A stretch of DNA of 64,000 bases from Streptomyces sp. NBC_01283 (GCF_041435335.1 NZ_CP108430.1:868001-932000); one strand, 5' to 3'; positions 40,430 through 49,577 are shown, numbered from the stretch's first letter. Notes: a model not told the origin generated them from the sequence alone. Made by a program: numbers and translations.

Positions 40430-41320
40430 ATGACTCAGGGCGAGGCCTTCACCAGCGCCGATGGGCTCGCGGGCCTTACGGCCTACGACCGGACCGGCGA
40501 GAAGATCGGCAGCGTCGAGCAGGTGTATCTCGACGACCGAACTGGGCGTCCCGAGTGGGTGACCGTCAAGACCGGTCTCTTCGGCATGAAGCAGAGTTTC
40601 GTGCCGCTCGCCGGAGCCCGCCGTCAGCAGGACGAGCTCCACGTGACGGCCACCAAGGAGGCCGTCAAGGACGCTCCGCGCGTGGACGCCGATCAGCACC
40701 TCGACCCGGGCGAGGAGCAGGACCTCTACACCCACTACGGGATGAAGCGGACCGGCGGCACGCCCCGCTCCGCCCCGGCCGCGGGTAACCGCGGTGCCGC
40801 GGGCATGGCCGGAGCCGGCGCGGGTGCCGGTATGGGCATGGGTGCGGGCGAGGGACGCAACGCGGGCGCGCGTGAGTTCGCGACGCGCTCCGGCGCCGGC
40901 GACGACGCCAAGCGGGACGAGATGATCCGCTCGGAGGAGCGACTGCGTGTCGGGACGGAAGAGCAGGAGGTCGGGCAGGCCCGACTGCGCAAGGTGGTCG
41001 TCACCGAAGACGTGAAGACCTCCGTCCCCGTCTCGCACGAGGAGGTTCGTGTCGTACGCGAGCCCATCCGCGAGGGCGACCGCACGCGCGCCAACATCGG
41101 CGAGGAGCAGACCGAGGTGACCCTGCACGCCGAGAAGGCAGTGGTCAGCAAGGAATCCGTGCCGGTCGAGCGTGTCCGCCTGGAGACCGAGAAGGTCACC
41201 GAGACCCAGGAGGTCTCGGACACCGTGCGCAAGGAGCAGATCGAGTTCGACGACGCCAAGGGCGAGCGCGGCGCGAAGGGCGAAGGCTGGCGCGACCGGA
41301 AGCAGGGCCCGCGCCACTGA
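40430..41320 (+). CDS. PRC-barrel and DUF2382 domain stress protein
   Basis: A 296-residue protein. Residues 8-80 form a PRC-barrel (LTAYDRTGEKIGSVEQVYLD, RPEWVTVKTGLFG). A flexible Gly/Ala/Met-rich linker (GMAGAGAGAGMGMGAGEG) occupies about 122-145. Residues 165-285 form a DUF2382 domain (RSEERLRVGTEEQEVGQARL; VSHEEVRVVREPI), rich in Glu/Val/Thr. This architecture is common in Streptomyces and deinococci and is linked with stress responses; no catalytic role is known. It ends before a very strong bidirectional terminator. Confidence 0.88.
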   Translation: MTQGEAFTSADGLAGLTAYDRTGEKIGSVEQVYLDDRTGRPEWVTVKTGLFGMKQSFVPLAGARRQQDELHVTATKEAVKDAPRVDADQHLDPGEEQDLYTHYGMKRTGGTPRSAPAAGNRGAAGMAGAGAGAGMGMGAGEGRNAGAREFATRSGAGDDAKRDEMIRSEERLRVGTEEQEVGQARLRKVVVTEDVKTSVPVSHEEVRVVREPIREGDRTRANIGEEQTEVTLHAEKAVVSKESVPVERVRLETEKVTETQEVSDTVRKEQIEFDDAKGERGAKGEGWRDRKQGPRH

Positions 41321-41358
41321 CGCACCTCGGGACGCCCTGAACCAGGGCACCTGACGCC

Positions 41359-41396
41359 GGAGGGAGGGAGCACTCAGGTGAGTGCTCCCTCCCTCC
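41359..41396. terminator. Strong bidirectional terminator
   Basis: Perfect 17-bp arms: GGAGGGAGGGAGCACTC (41359-41375) and GAGTGCTCCCTCCCTCC (41380-41396), loop of four. It serves the convergent genes on both sides; the stop codon of the minus-strand gene lies inside the left arm and loop. Confidence 0.8.
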
Positions 41397-41793
41397 GCAC
41401 GCCCGCGTCGGTGCGGCATGCCGCTGCCGCTGTCTCGATGACCTGTTCGTACAACTCGTCGTCCAGCAGGACCGTGAGCCCGCAGGCGATGCCCCAGGCG
41501 ACGTGTGCGGCGTCCTCTCCGAGGAACTGTTCCTGCTCGTGGAGCTCTCGGCCGAGGTACTGGCCGTGGAGGTCCCGGGGGCCCTGGCTCTCCGCGCGAC
41601 GCCGGACGGCCTCGACGGCGCTCTCCGTGAACGTCTCGTAGTGGGCGTCTCCCAGCAGTCCGCGCAACTGCTCGAGCTGGGCGTGAGCGGCACGCAGGCG
41701 CAGGGGCCAGTCACGGCTGCTGCCGAAGTGCTCTTCCATGGCCTGCGTCAGGTCGATCCGCCGGAACATCACGTCGAGTGGGTCGTAGGTCAT
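41374..41793 (-). CDS. Hypothetical protein
   Basis: A 139-residue protein starting MTYDPLDVMFRRIDLTQAM at ATG 41793. It is helical and charged, with HAQLEQLRGLLGDAHYETF and VAWGIACGLTVLLDDELYEQ. No domain is recognised. A longer in-frame reading upstream has no good start signal and overlaps the sugar-enzyme gene end. The stop lies within the strong terminator. Confidence 0.55.
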   Translation of the reverse strand: MTYDPLDVMFRRIDLTQAMEEHFGSSRDWPLRLRAAHAQLEQLRGLLGDAHYETFTESAVEAVRRRAESQGPRDLHGQYLGRELHEQEQFLGEDAAHVAWGIACGLTVLLDDELYEQVIETAAAACRTDAGVRREGALT

Positions 41794-41890
41794 GATCTCT
41801 CGGTAACGGCTGCCGAGGCCGGCGCGGCGCAGGCTCGCTGCGGGCTCCCCCGTGTGGCCGCACACCGGCGGGCCCGCGGCAGGTCCACGT

Positions 41891-43090
41891 TCAGGCGGGG
41901 GGCACCGGCCCGGTGGCGAAGTACGGCTTGCAGACCGAGCCCGACCAGTCCGTGGCGATCTCAAGGAGCCTGTTCCCGTCGGCCGACGGCAGCAGGCTCG
42001 AGCTGTAGTTGGGGCAGTAGTCGACGGCCGTCGACTCCACGGCGACCGGCGCGGGGATCTCCCGCCAACTTCCGGAGCCGCCCGCACTGTTGACCCAGAC
42101 GGTGCGCCCGCTCCCGGCCGCCTTGCTGCCGTCGCGGTTGTACATGACCTGGCCGACGAGGAAGAGCCTGCCCTTCGGGTTGCCCGCCTGCGGCGCCCAG
42201 GCCAGGTTCGGCGCGTGCTTGAAGTACTTGCCGTCGGCGGTCTCCGGGCGGATGCCCAGGGATGTGGTCGAGCCCCAGTTCCAGCCGTCGGACGAGGTCC
42301 GGTAGTGCACGACGCACTGGAACTGGCCCGCCGCCGCGCAGATCTCGAACGACATGAAGTAGGTCCCGTCGCCCATCTTGCGTACCACCGCCATGCCGGG
42401 CCGGTCCGAGGCGAGCGTGCTCGCGACGGTGTCGTGGTGGCCGGTCCAGTTCACTCCGTTCGCGGTGCGCGCGGCCACCAGCTTCTGGCTGTGCGCGGCA
42501 TCGGTCTCGTCGGAGTAGTGCGCCACGAGCTGCCCGGAGGCGTCGACGGAGAACTCCGGCTCCCACAGCCCCTTGTCGTTGGACGCCGTGGCGATGGTGG
42601 ACAGATAGCTCCAGCTGCGGCCCACGTCGTTGCTCTTGAAGACCCGCAGGGCCATGCGCCGGTTCGGCTCGTCCTGCCCGACCGACGCCGCCCACAGCAG
42701 CGTCCCCGCGGGCAACTTGCCGATGCGCTGTGGGAGTTCGTACAGCGTCGAGCAGCACAGCCCCTGCCCGCCCGCGGCCTCGGGATCGCGCACGGTGCCG
42801 ACCTCGCGGAACGACGCACCCCCGTCCGTGCTCTCGTGGATCGCGCCGAGCCCGTTGTTCCCGTCGAACGTGACGACCGAGGCCAGGACGCGGCCGTTGG
42901 CATCGCCGTTGTGGGCGAGTCTGACGGCGCGCGGGTACAGGCCGGTGCCATCGCGCAGCAAGGTGCCCGTCGCGGCGTCGGCCGACGACCCGGACTGCGT
43001 GACGAACAGCGCCGCCAGGAAGGCGAGCAGCAAGGGGAACAGAACAGTGGGGCGGAGGAGACGTGATCGTGCGGGGTCGTGCGCGGACAT
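41891..43090 (-). CDS. Secreted sialidase-fold glycosidase, probably GH93 exo-arabinanase
   Basis: A 399-residue exported protein: basic start, hydrophobic LLRPTVLFPLLLAFLAALFV and AxA-like cleavage near SSADAATG. The mature part reads as a six-bladed beta-propeller with Asp-box repeats STDGGASF and SNDVGRSW. GRMALRVFKSN-type strands and CPNYSSSLLPSADG near the end fit GH93 or related BNR enzymes. Because it neighbours a GH51 arabinofuranosidase and sugar importer, exo-1,5-alpha-arabinanase activity is the best guess; a sialidase is less likely. GGAGAGG lies before the ATG. Confidence 0.72.
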   Translation of the reverse strand: MSAHDPARSRLLRPTVLFPLLLAFLAALFVTQSGSSADAATGTLLRDGTGLYPRAVRLAHNGDANGRVLASVVTFDGNNGLGAIHESTDGGASFREVGTVRDPEAAGGQGLCCSTLYELPQRIGKLPAGTLLWAASVGQDEPNRRMALRVFKSNDVGRSWSYLSTIATASNDKGLWEPEFSVDASGQLVAHYSDETDAAHSQKLVAARTANGVNWTGHHDTVASTLASDRPGMAVVRKMGDGTYFMSFEICAAAGQFQCVVHYRTSSDGWNWGSTTSLGIRPETADGKYFKHAPNLAWAPQAGNPKGRLFLVGQVMYNRDGSKAAGSGRTVWVNSAGGSGSWREIPAPVAVESTAVDYCPNYSSSLLPSADGNRLLEIATDWSGSVCKPYFATGPVPPA

Positions 43091-43153
43091 GGGCCTCTCC
43101 TGACTCTGCGGTGGATGGTGCACGGGAGTTGAGGGAACGAACTGGGCCCGCTG

Positions 43154-44674
43154 TCAGTCGCGTTGGGGCGCGAGCCGGATGACGTTCCAGGACACCGGCG
43201 GGATCTCGGCCGTCAGCGCACCCTCGGCGGAGATGTGCGTACCGGACGCGCGGCGCGGCACCACCCGGTCCGGCTCCGCCTCGGTGTTGACCGCGTCCGG
43301 GTCCTGGTCGGCGAGGACCAGGTGCTCCACGACGCGGTATCCGGCGGCTTCCCCGCGCAGCGCGGCCTCGAGCAGCAGGGGCTGCTCCTGGTCGCGGTTG
43401 ACGGCGAGGACGGTGAGCGCGCCGGTCTCCTCGTCGTGCGTCACCACGGTGTCGAGGGCGGACACGTCCCCGTACTGAGGTGTGTCGATGCGGGGCCCGG
43501 TGGCTTCGGTGCGCAGCACGCGTCCGGTGGCGAACCGGGCCGCCTGGGCGAAGGGATGGAAGATGGTCTGGCGCCAGCTGGCACCGCCGGGCTCGGTACG
43601 GATGGGCGCGATGACGTTGACCAGCTGGGCGAGGCAGGCGATGGCCACCCGGTCGGCGTTGCGCAGCAGCGTGATGAGCAGCGAGCCGACCACCGCGGCA
43701 TCCGTCACGCTGTACGTGTCCTCGATGAGGCGGGGCGTCTCGGCGGTCTCCAGGTTGCGCTCGCCGACGAAGCGGGCGGCGTACCAGACGTTCCATTCGT
43801 CGAAGGAGAGCTTGATGTGCTTCTTGGCGCCGCGCACCGCCCGCACGTGGTCGGCGGTCGACACCACGTCGCGGATGTACTGGTCCATGTGGGCGCCCGA
43901 GGCGAGGAAGCTGGCGCGGTCGCCGTCGAACTCCTCGTAGTAGGCGTGCAGGGAGAGGTAGTCGACCTCGTCGTAGGTCTGCTCGAGGACCTCGCGCTCC
44001 CAGGTGCCGAAGGTCGGCATCCGCGAGTTGGAGCTGCCGCACGCGACGAGCTCGATGGAGGGGTCGACCTGGCGCATCGCCTTTCCGGCCTCGGCCGCCA
44101 GCCGCCCGTACTCGGTGGCCGACTTGTGGCCGGTCTGCCAGGGACCGTCCATCTCGTTGCCCAGGCACCACAGCTTCACGTCGTGCGGTGCGCTCACGCC
44201 GTGCTTGATGCGCAGGTCCGACCAGGCGGTGCCGCTCGGGTGGTTGCAGTACTCGACCAGGGCGCGGGCGGCGTCGATGCCGCGCGTCCCGAGGTTCACG
44301 GCCATCATCGGGTCAAGGCCCAACTGGCGCGCCCAGCCGAGGAATTCGTTGGTTCCGACACGGTTGGTCTCGATGGAGCGCCAGGCCAGGTCGAGGCGGC
44401 GCGGGCGATCGGCGACCGGGCCGACGCCGTCCTCCCAGTGGTAGCCGGAGACGAAGTTGCCGCCGGGGTAGCGCACCAGGCCGGTGCCCAGTTCGCGTAC
44501 GAGATCGGCGACGTCGCCGCGGAATCCGTCGGCGTCGGCGGTGGGGTGCTCGGGGTCGTGGATGCCGGTGTAGACGCAGCGTCCCATGTGCTCGACGAAG
44601 GTTCCGTACAGGCGCGGGTCGACGTCTCCGACGCTGAACTCCGGGTCGATGACGAACCGTGCGGTGTGCGGCAT
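43154..44674 (-). CDS. GH51 alpha-L-arabinofuranosidase
   Basis: A 506-residue intracellular enzyme (no signal peptide). GH51 landmarks: RLYGTFVEHMGRCVYTGIHD (21-40), GLVRYPGGNFVSGYHWEDGV, acid/base Glu174 in WCLGNEMDGPWQ, and nucleophile Glu293 in LSFDEWNVWY. The C-terminal beta domain runs to the end. It releases arabinose from imported arabino-oligosaccharides. AGAGGC lies ten bases before the ATG. It is probably the fourth gene of the operon led by the binding protein, 80 bases after the permease gene. Confidence 0.93.
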   Translation of the reverse strand: MPHTARFVIDPEFSVGDVDPRLYGTFVEHMGRCVYTGIHDPEHPTADADGFRGDVADLVRELGTGLVRYPGGNFVSGYHWEDGVGPVADRPRRLDLAWRSIETNRVGTNEFLGWARQLGLDPMMAVNLGTRGIDAARALVEYCNHPSGTAWSDLRIKHGVSAPHDVKLWCLGNEMDGPWQTGHKSATEYGRLAAEAGKAMRQVDPSIELVACGSSNSRMPTFGTWEREVLEQTYDEVDYLSLHAYYEEFDGDRASFLASGAHMDQYIRDVVSTADHVRAVRGAKKHIKLSFDEWNVWYAARFVGERNLETAETPRLIEDTYSVTDAAVVGSLLITLLRNADRVAIACLAQLVNVIAPIRTEPGGASWRQTIFHPFAQAARFATGRVLRTEATGPRIDTPQYGDVSALDTVVTHDEETGALTVLAVNRDQEQPLLLEAALRGEAAGYRVVEHLVLADQDPDAVNTEAEPDRVVPRRASGTHISAEGALTAEIPPVSWNVIRLAPQRD

Positions 44675-44754
44675 GTTCTGGTGCCTCTCTGTGGTGCGGC
44701 TTGCTGACTTGGCAGGGGCTTGGCAGGGCTGAGCCGGCCTGGCCTGGCCGTGGG

Positions 44755-45642
44755 CTACTTGAGGCCGGTGCCTGCGATGCCCTCGACGATGCGGCGCTGG
44801 AACAGCGCGAAGACGGCGAGCAGTGGGATCGCGCCGAGCACGGCGGAGGCCATGAGCTGGGCGTAGGGCACGCCGAACACGTCCTGGACGGAGGTGAGTC
44901 CGACGGGCAGCGTCATCATCTCGGGGTCGGTCACCACGAGCAGGGGCCAGAGGAAGTTGTTCCAGACGCCGACGAACACGAAGATCGTGACGGCGGAGAC
45001 GGCCGGGCGGGAGATCGGCATGACGATCTGCCAGTAGGTGCGCAGCCAGCCCGCGCCGTCCGCGCGCGCCGCGTCGATCAGCTCCCGCGGGATTCCGTCG
45101 AAGAACTGCTTGAAGACGAACACCGCGACCACATTGGGCACTTGGGGCAGCACGACACCCCAGTAGGTGTTCAGGAGTCCCGCCGACTGGAGCGCGAGGA
45201 ACTGCGGGATCATCAGGACCTGCCCCGGGATCATGATCCCGGCGAGCAGCATCACGAACGCGGCCCGGCGCAGCCGGAAACGGGTCTGCGAGAGGGCGAA
45301 GGCGGCCAGGGACGCCATGATCACCGTGAGGACCGTGGTGAGGATCGAGGTGATGAAGCTGTTGGCGTACCAGTAGGGCAGCTTGCCCGCGTCGAAGATC
45401 TCCCCGTACGCGTCCAGGGTGGGATGCGCGGTGAACCAGCCGGTCGGGTTGGTGACGACCTCCTGGGCCGGCCGCACGGAGGTGGCGAGGGCCCAGGCGA
45501 GCGGCACCAGCCACAGCAGCGCGAGGGCGATGAGCGTGCCGAGCGCCACCCGGTTGAAGAGGCGCTCGGAGTCGCGGCGGCGGGCCGGCGGGGTGGTGGT
45601 GCCGCGCTGTCCGGTGTCGGGGCGCGTGGCGATCGCGGTCAT
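44755..45642 (-). CDS. Sugar ABC transporter permease (MalG/AraQ-like)
   Basis: A 295-residue membrane protein with six helices after a short cytoplasmic N-terminus. The coupling loop ELIDAARADGAGWLRTYWQI (about residues 190-209) carries the EAA-type signature, followed by VMPISRPAVSAVTIFVFVGV. Together with the permease encoded upstream it forms the channel for arabino-oligosaccharides. No ATPase gene is present; in Streptomyces such systems share the MsiK ATPase encoded elsewhere. ATG 45642 lies three bases after the upstream stop. Confidence 0.92.
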   Translation of the reverse strand: MTAIATRPDTGQRGTTTPPARRRDSERLFNRVALGTLIALALLWLVPLAWALATSVRPAQEVVTNPTGWFTAHPTLDAYGEIFDAGKLPYWYANSFITSILTTVLTVIMASLAAFALSQTRFRLRRAAFVMLLAGIMIPGQVLMIPQFLALQSAGLLNTYWGVVLPQVPNVVAVFVFKQFFDGIPRELIDAARADGAGWLRTYWQIVMPISRPAVSAVTIFVFVGVWNNFLWPLLVVTDPEMMTLPVGLTSVQDVFGVPYAQLMASAVLGAIPLLAVFALFQRRIVEGIAGTGLK

Positions 45643-45644
45643 GG

Positions 45645-46553
45645 TCAGTTCTCCTTCTCGGCACGGCGTACGAGGGCGAACCAGACGAGGGAGACGAACA
45701 GGATCACCAGGAACAGCAGCAGCGACACGGTCGATGCGTAGCCCACGCGGCCCTCGACGAACCCGGTGTCGTAGATGAGCTGAAGGGAGGGGCGGGTGCT
45801 GCCGTCGGGTCCGCCGCTGGTCATCATGTAGATCTGGTCGAAGACCTTCAGCGAGGCGATGACCTGCAGCACCGTCACCAGGGTCGTCGTACGGCCCAGC
45901 ATCGGCACGACCACGTGCCGGATGCGCTGCCAGGGCCCGGCCCCGTCGATGGCGGCCGCCTCGTGCACCTCGCGCGGCACGTCCTGCAGGCCGGCCAGAT
46001 AGAGCACGAAGTTGAAGCCGATCGTCCACCACACCGTGGCCGCGGCGATGGAGATCATCGCCCAGTCCGGGTCACCGAGCCAGGACGGCGGGGTGTCGAC
46101 GCCGAACCACTTCACCACCTCCTGGGCCAGGCCCAGTTGGTCGGCGTAGATGAACATGAAGAGCAGCGAGACGACCGCGGACGGCAGTACGAACGGCGCG
46201 AAGAACGCGAAGCGGATGAACCAGCGGCCTCGCACGAACCGGTCGGCGAACAGCGCGAGGACCAGGCTGAGCAACACCAGCGGCACGGTCGTCAGGACCG
46301 TGAACCAGAGCGTGTTGCGCAGGGTCCGCCAGAACTCCGCGTCGCCGAGCACCGCCGAGTAGTTGGAAAGGCCCGCGAAGTCGCCGAGACCGCTCTTGAG
46401 GAGGCTCGTCTCGAAGAATCCGGCGACCACGGTGTAGATGAGCGGCCCCACCAGGAACACCAGGTAGAAGAGGGCGAAGGGCAGCAGCATCCCCGGGCCT
46501 GCCCAGCGGTCGCGTCTGCTGGACGTCGAGGAGGGAGCGGTCGTCGTGGCCAC
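45645..46553 (-). CDS. Sugar ABC transporter permease (MalF/AraP-like)
   Basis: A 302-residue protein with six membrane helices. The EAA loop is EVHEAAAIDGAGPWQRIRHV (about residues 196-215), then VVPMLGRTTTLVTVLQVIAS and FDQIYMMTSGGPDGSTR, typical of the first permease of CUT1 sugar importers. GTG 46553 with AAAGG upstream starts the gene, 83 bases after the binding-protein stop. Function is tied to the adjacent binding lipoprotein and glycosidases. Confidence 0.92.
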   Translation of the reverse strand: MATTTAPSSTSSRRDRWAGPGMLLPFALFYLVFLVGPLIYTVVAGFFETSLLKSGLGDFAGLSNYSAVLGDAEFWRTLRNTLWFTVLTTVPLVLLSLVLALFADRFVRGRWFIRFAFFAPFVLPSAVVSLLFMFIYADQLGLAQEVVKWFGVDTPPSWLGDPDWAMISIAAATVWWTIGFNFVLYLAGLQDVPREVHEAAAIDGAGPWQRIRHVVVPMLGRTTTLVTVLQVIASLKVFDQIYMMTSGGPDGSTRPSLQLIYDTGFVEGRVGYASTVSLLLFLVILFVSLVWFALVRRAEKEN

Positions 46554-46636
46554 GGTTCGGCCTTTCGGTCAAGGCGTACGGGATCCAAGGGCGGGTGGTG
46601 CGAGATGAGTCGGGCGTCGGCAGGAAGCGGGCCCGG

Positions 46637-48010
46637 TCATACGGGAGCGGGGCGCGACGCCAGTTCGCGCAGATCGCGGCGCAACCGCGCGGCGCCCGCC
46701 GTCGGGCTGGTGTCGCCGGTGAAGACGGAGGTCACGGCGTCGCCCACCACGTTCTGCATGGTGCTTCCCGCGCCGCCGTACCAGGCGGCCGGGTCGTAGA
46801 CCGCGCCGTCGGCGGCCGTGGCGTAGTGCGACTGCGGAACGAGTTCCTTGTACGCGCGTGAACGCTGTGTCGGCAGCCAGGCGGGCACATGGCCGCCCTC
46901 CGCCCACAGTTTGCTGGAGTGCAGCATCGACGCGATGAATCCCAGGGAGAGATCGAGGCGCTGGGCCGTCTCGGTGGGGGCCTTGGGCAGCACCAGGGCA
47001 TGCGAGTCGGCGGCGCAGGCGTAGGGCGCGTCCTTGAAGATGCGGGGCAGGGGCCGCATGTCGAACTTCACCTTCGCCGACTGGACCGCGAGGGCCTGCC
47101 AGACGCCGTCCATCAGGAATCCGGCCTTGCCCGTGGTCAGCAGCGTGATGGCACCCTTCCCGTCGGTGTTCGCGGGAATCACCTTCTCCTGGCTGAGGCG
47201 GCGGATGTACGCGAGTGCCTCGGCCGCGGCAGCGGTGTCGATGACCACCCGCTTGCCCTGGTCGGCTACGAGATCCCCGCCGCCGACCTGCCGGTAGAAC
47301 GACCAGAACAGCCGGAACTGCATCGAGGCCTCCTTCACCGAGGCGACCGAACCGCCCCAGGCGCCGGTCACCTCCTTCGCGGCGCGCAGCGCGTCGATGA
47401 AGGCGTCGGGCCCGTCCACATCGGCCAACTGGCCCTGCTGGTCCAGCAGTCCGGCCTTCTCTGCGATGTCCGTACGGAAGAAGAGCACAAAGGGATGCGT
47501 GTCGAGCGGCACGGCGTGCGGTGCCCCGCCGAACTGGGATTTCCGCCAGGGCCGTGCGTCGAACTTGTCCTCGGTCAGCCCGTGCCGGGCCAGATCCCCG
47601 GTGTGCAGCTCGGTGAGCAGGCCCGCTTCGGCGAGCGTGGGCAGCTTCGACAGGTGGACCACCGCGACCTGCGGCGGCCGGTCGCCGAGCGTGGAGAGAG
47701 TCAGCTTCGTGTAGTAAGGGTTGCCCCACAGGAACGTCGCCGATTTCAGTTCGGTCGAGCGGTGCGCGGCCCGGTAGGCGTCCTGCATCGCCAGCATGCG
47801 CTCGCCGTCGCCGCCGGTGAACGGGTTCCAGAAGTTCAGCCGCGACGGTGAGGGAGCGCCGCCGGTGAACCCCTGCGCGAGGGTGCTGCCGCAGCCGCCG
47901 AGGGTGAGCGTGGCGGCGCCGGCCGCACCGAGCGCGAGCCCTCCGCGCAGTACACGACGGCGGGACGGGGCTGGCGGCGACGGGGTCGGTATGCGGTCCC
48001 GCATGGGCAT
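46637..48010 (-). CDS. Sugar-binding lipoprotein of the arabinan operon
   Basis: A 457-residue extracellular solute-binding protein. The N-terminus has a twin-arginine-like run (SRRRVLRGG), hydrophobic LALGAAGAATLTLG and lipobox Cys near residue 40 (LGGCGST). The mature protein shows SBP family 1 features: LNFWNPFTGGDGERMLAMQD, PQVAVVHLSKLPTLAEAGLL and a ligand-site segment KAGFLMDGVWQALA. It delivers oligosaccharide to the two permeases. GGAAGGACGC precedes the ATG at 48010. LacI-type operators lie 64 and 120 bases upstream. Confidence 0.92.
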   Translation of the reverse strand: MPMRDRIPTPSPPAPSRRRVLRGGLALGAAGAATLTLGGCGSTLAQGFTGGAPSPSRLNFWNPFTGGDGERMLAMQDAYRAAHRSTELKSATFLWGNPYYTKLTLSTLGDRPPQVAVVHLSKLPTLAEAGLLTELHTGDLARHGLTEDKFDARPWRKSQFGGAPHAVPLDTHPFVLFFRTDIAEKAGLLDQQGQLADVDGPDAFIDALRAAKEVTGAWGGSVASVKEASMQFRLFWSFYRQVGGGDLVADQGKRVVIDTAAAAEALAYIRRLSQEKVIPANTDGKGAITLLTTGKAGFLMDGVWQALAVQSAKVKFDMRPLPRIFKDAPYACAADSHALVLPKAPTETAQRLDLSLGFIASMLHSSKLWAEGGHVPAWLPTQRSRAYKELVPQSHYATAADGAVYDPAAWYGGAGSTMQNVVGDAVTSVFTGDTSPTAGAARLRRDLRELASRPAPV

Positions 48011-48073
48011 GCGTCCTTCCACGGCGAACAAGACTGGGCAAGGGGAACAAGGGCGGACAAGACTGAGACAGAG

Positions 48074-48085
48074 TGCAACGTTGCA
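48074..48085. promoter_or_regulatory. LacI-type operator 1
   Basis: Perfect 12-bp palindrome TGCAACGTTGCA upstream of the binding-protein gene. The CAACGTTG core is shared with the two other sites, consistent with the LacI-family protein encoded divergently. Confidence 0.7.
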
Positions 48086-48129
48086 ATACACATCGATGAC
48101 AGCCGCGCTTCCTGGCTGTCCGCTGCGTT

Positions 48130-48141
48130 TACAACGTTGTA
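48130..48141. promoter_or_regulatory. LacI-type operator 2
   Basis: Perfect 12-bp palindrome TACAACGTTGTA in the middle of the divergent region, 56 bases from site 1, close to five helical turns, allowing cooperative binding. Confidence 0.7.
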
Positions 48142-48232
48142 CTCAGCTGGCAATACGGCGTCAACACCTCGGCACGCATTACCTGTTCACGTACTCGACG
48201 AAGGACCGACGCCTCCAATGCCTCCCCCGGGT

Positions 48233-48244
48233 TACAACGTTGGA
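48233..48244. promoter_or_regulatory. LacI-type operator 3
   Basis: TACAACGTTGGA, the third copy of the CAACGTTG core, 42 bases before the regulator's GTG start. It is well placed for autoregulation. Confidence 0.65.
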
Positions 48245-48285
48245 CCATGACGTACGCTGCTGCTGTCGGGGGAGGGAGGAACACC

Positions 48286-49317
48286 GTGGCAGGCACCCGC
48301 CTGAAGGACGTCGCGGAGCGCGCCGGAGTATCGATCAAGACGGTGTCGAACGTCGTCCGCGGCGAGACCAGGGTCGCCGACCGGACACGCGAGCGCGTGC
48401 TGCGCGCCATCGCCGACCTCGACTACCAACCCAACGCCTCCGCACGCCACTTGCGCACCGGACGCAGCGGCATCATCGCGCTCGCCGTGCCCGAGCTCGT
48501 CGCGCCGTACTTCGCCGAACTGGCCGCGCAGGTCATCGCGGCCGCGAAGAACCGCGGCTGTACGGTGTTGATCGAGGACACCGGGGGCAGCGCCGACGAG
48601 GAGCTCCGTATCGCCTGCGGCCTCAGCGACCCGCTCATCGACGGCGTCCTGCTCAGCCCCCTCCGCCTCGACGAGCAGGTCCTCGCCGCCCGCGAACGCC
48701 GCGTACCGCTCGTGCTCCTGGGCGAGCAGTCCTACGAGATCCCCGCCGACCACGTCCTGATCGACAACTCGGCGGCGGCACGCGAGGCGACCGGCCACCT
48801 GCTGTCCCTCGGCCGACGCCGCGTCGCCGTCATCGGCCAGCCCTCGGGCCCCGCTCACGCGACGACGGTCCAGCGCATGCACGGCTACCTGACGGCCCTG
48901 CACGCGGCGGGCGTCCCGCACGACCCCCAACTTGCCCCGGACACGCGGTCGTTCACGCGCGCGGCAGGCGCCGACGCGATGCGGGCGCTGCTGATGCTGG
49001 ACGACCCGCCGGACGCCGTCTTCTGCTTCAACGACCTGCTGGCCTCCGGTGCGCTGCGCGTGGCGCACGAACACGGACTGCGGGTCCCGCACGACCTGGC
49101 CGTGGTCGGCTTCGACGACGTGGAGGAGTCCCGCTACGGCGTGCCGAGCCTGACCACCATCGCCCCCGACAAGCGAGGCATCGCGGAACTGGCCGTGGAC
49201 GCGCTGCTCCGCAGGATCGACGCGGGAGCGACGGCCCCGCACACGCGTCTCACCGCGGGATACGAACTGGTGGTGCGGGAGAGTACGCGGCCAGATGGCG
49301 CACGAGACGGGTGCTGA
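48286..49317 (+). CDS. LacI-family regulator of the arabinan operon
   Basis: A 343-residue repressor. The HTH TRLKDVAERAGVSIKTVSNV is followed by hinge helix YQPNASARHLRTG and a periplasmic-binding-like ligand domain (IALAVPELVAPYFAELAAQV; VVGFDDVEESRYGVPSLTTI). The preferred start is GTG 48286, with GGAGGGAGGA directly upstream; an in-frame ATG at 48247 lies next to operator 3 and adds a non-family leader. It is divergent from the binding-protein operon and is expected to bind the three CAACGTTG sites and release them on sugar binding. Confidence 0.92.
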   Translation: MAGTRLKDVAERAGVSIKTVSNVVRGETRVADRTRERVLRAIADLDYQPNASARHLRTGRSGIIALAVPELVAPYFAELAAQVIAAAKNRGCTVLIEDTGGSADEELRIACGLSDPLIDGVLLSPLRLDEQVLAARERRVPLVLLGEQSYEIPADHVLIDNSAAAREATGHLLSLGRRRVAVIGQPSGPAHATTVQRMHGYLTALHAAGVPHDPQLAPDTRSFTRAAGADAMRALLMLDDPPDAVFCFNDLLASGALRVAHEHGLRVPHDLAVVGFDDVEESRYGVPSLTTIAPDKRGIAELAVDALLRRIDAGATAPHTRLTAGYELVVRESTRPDGARDGC

Positions 49318-49338
49318 ACCGGCTGAGGCTGGGCGGCC

Positions 49339-49374
49339 GTTGCGGTTGCGGTTGCGATTGCGATTGCGGTTGCG
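49339..49374 (+). repeat. Six-copy hexanucleotide tandem repeat
   Basis: Six consecutive units of GTTGCG/ATTGCG (order G,G,G,A,A,G at the first base) directly downstream of the LacI gene. It is non-coding in the accepted annotation. Copy number is likely to vary between strains. Confidence 0.75.
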
Positions 49375-49577
49375 CCTGGAGGGTGGCCGCGGCAGTGACC
49401 GAAGCTGACGCTTGGGTCACTGCAAGCAAACCCGAGGATTGACTTGGGTGTCGGGCGGACGGGACGCTCTCTGCGGGTCCCAAGGCGGCAACCTGCCCCT
49501 CCCCCAACACTGTTCCACGCACCGGCGTCGCAGGGTGGACCGGGCGTCGCCCCCATCGACCGGAGGAATCCGCGCCC

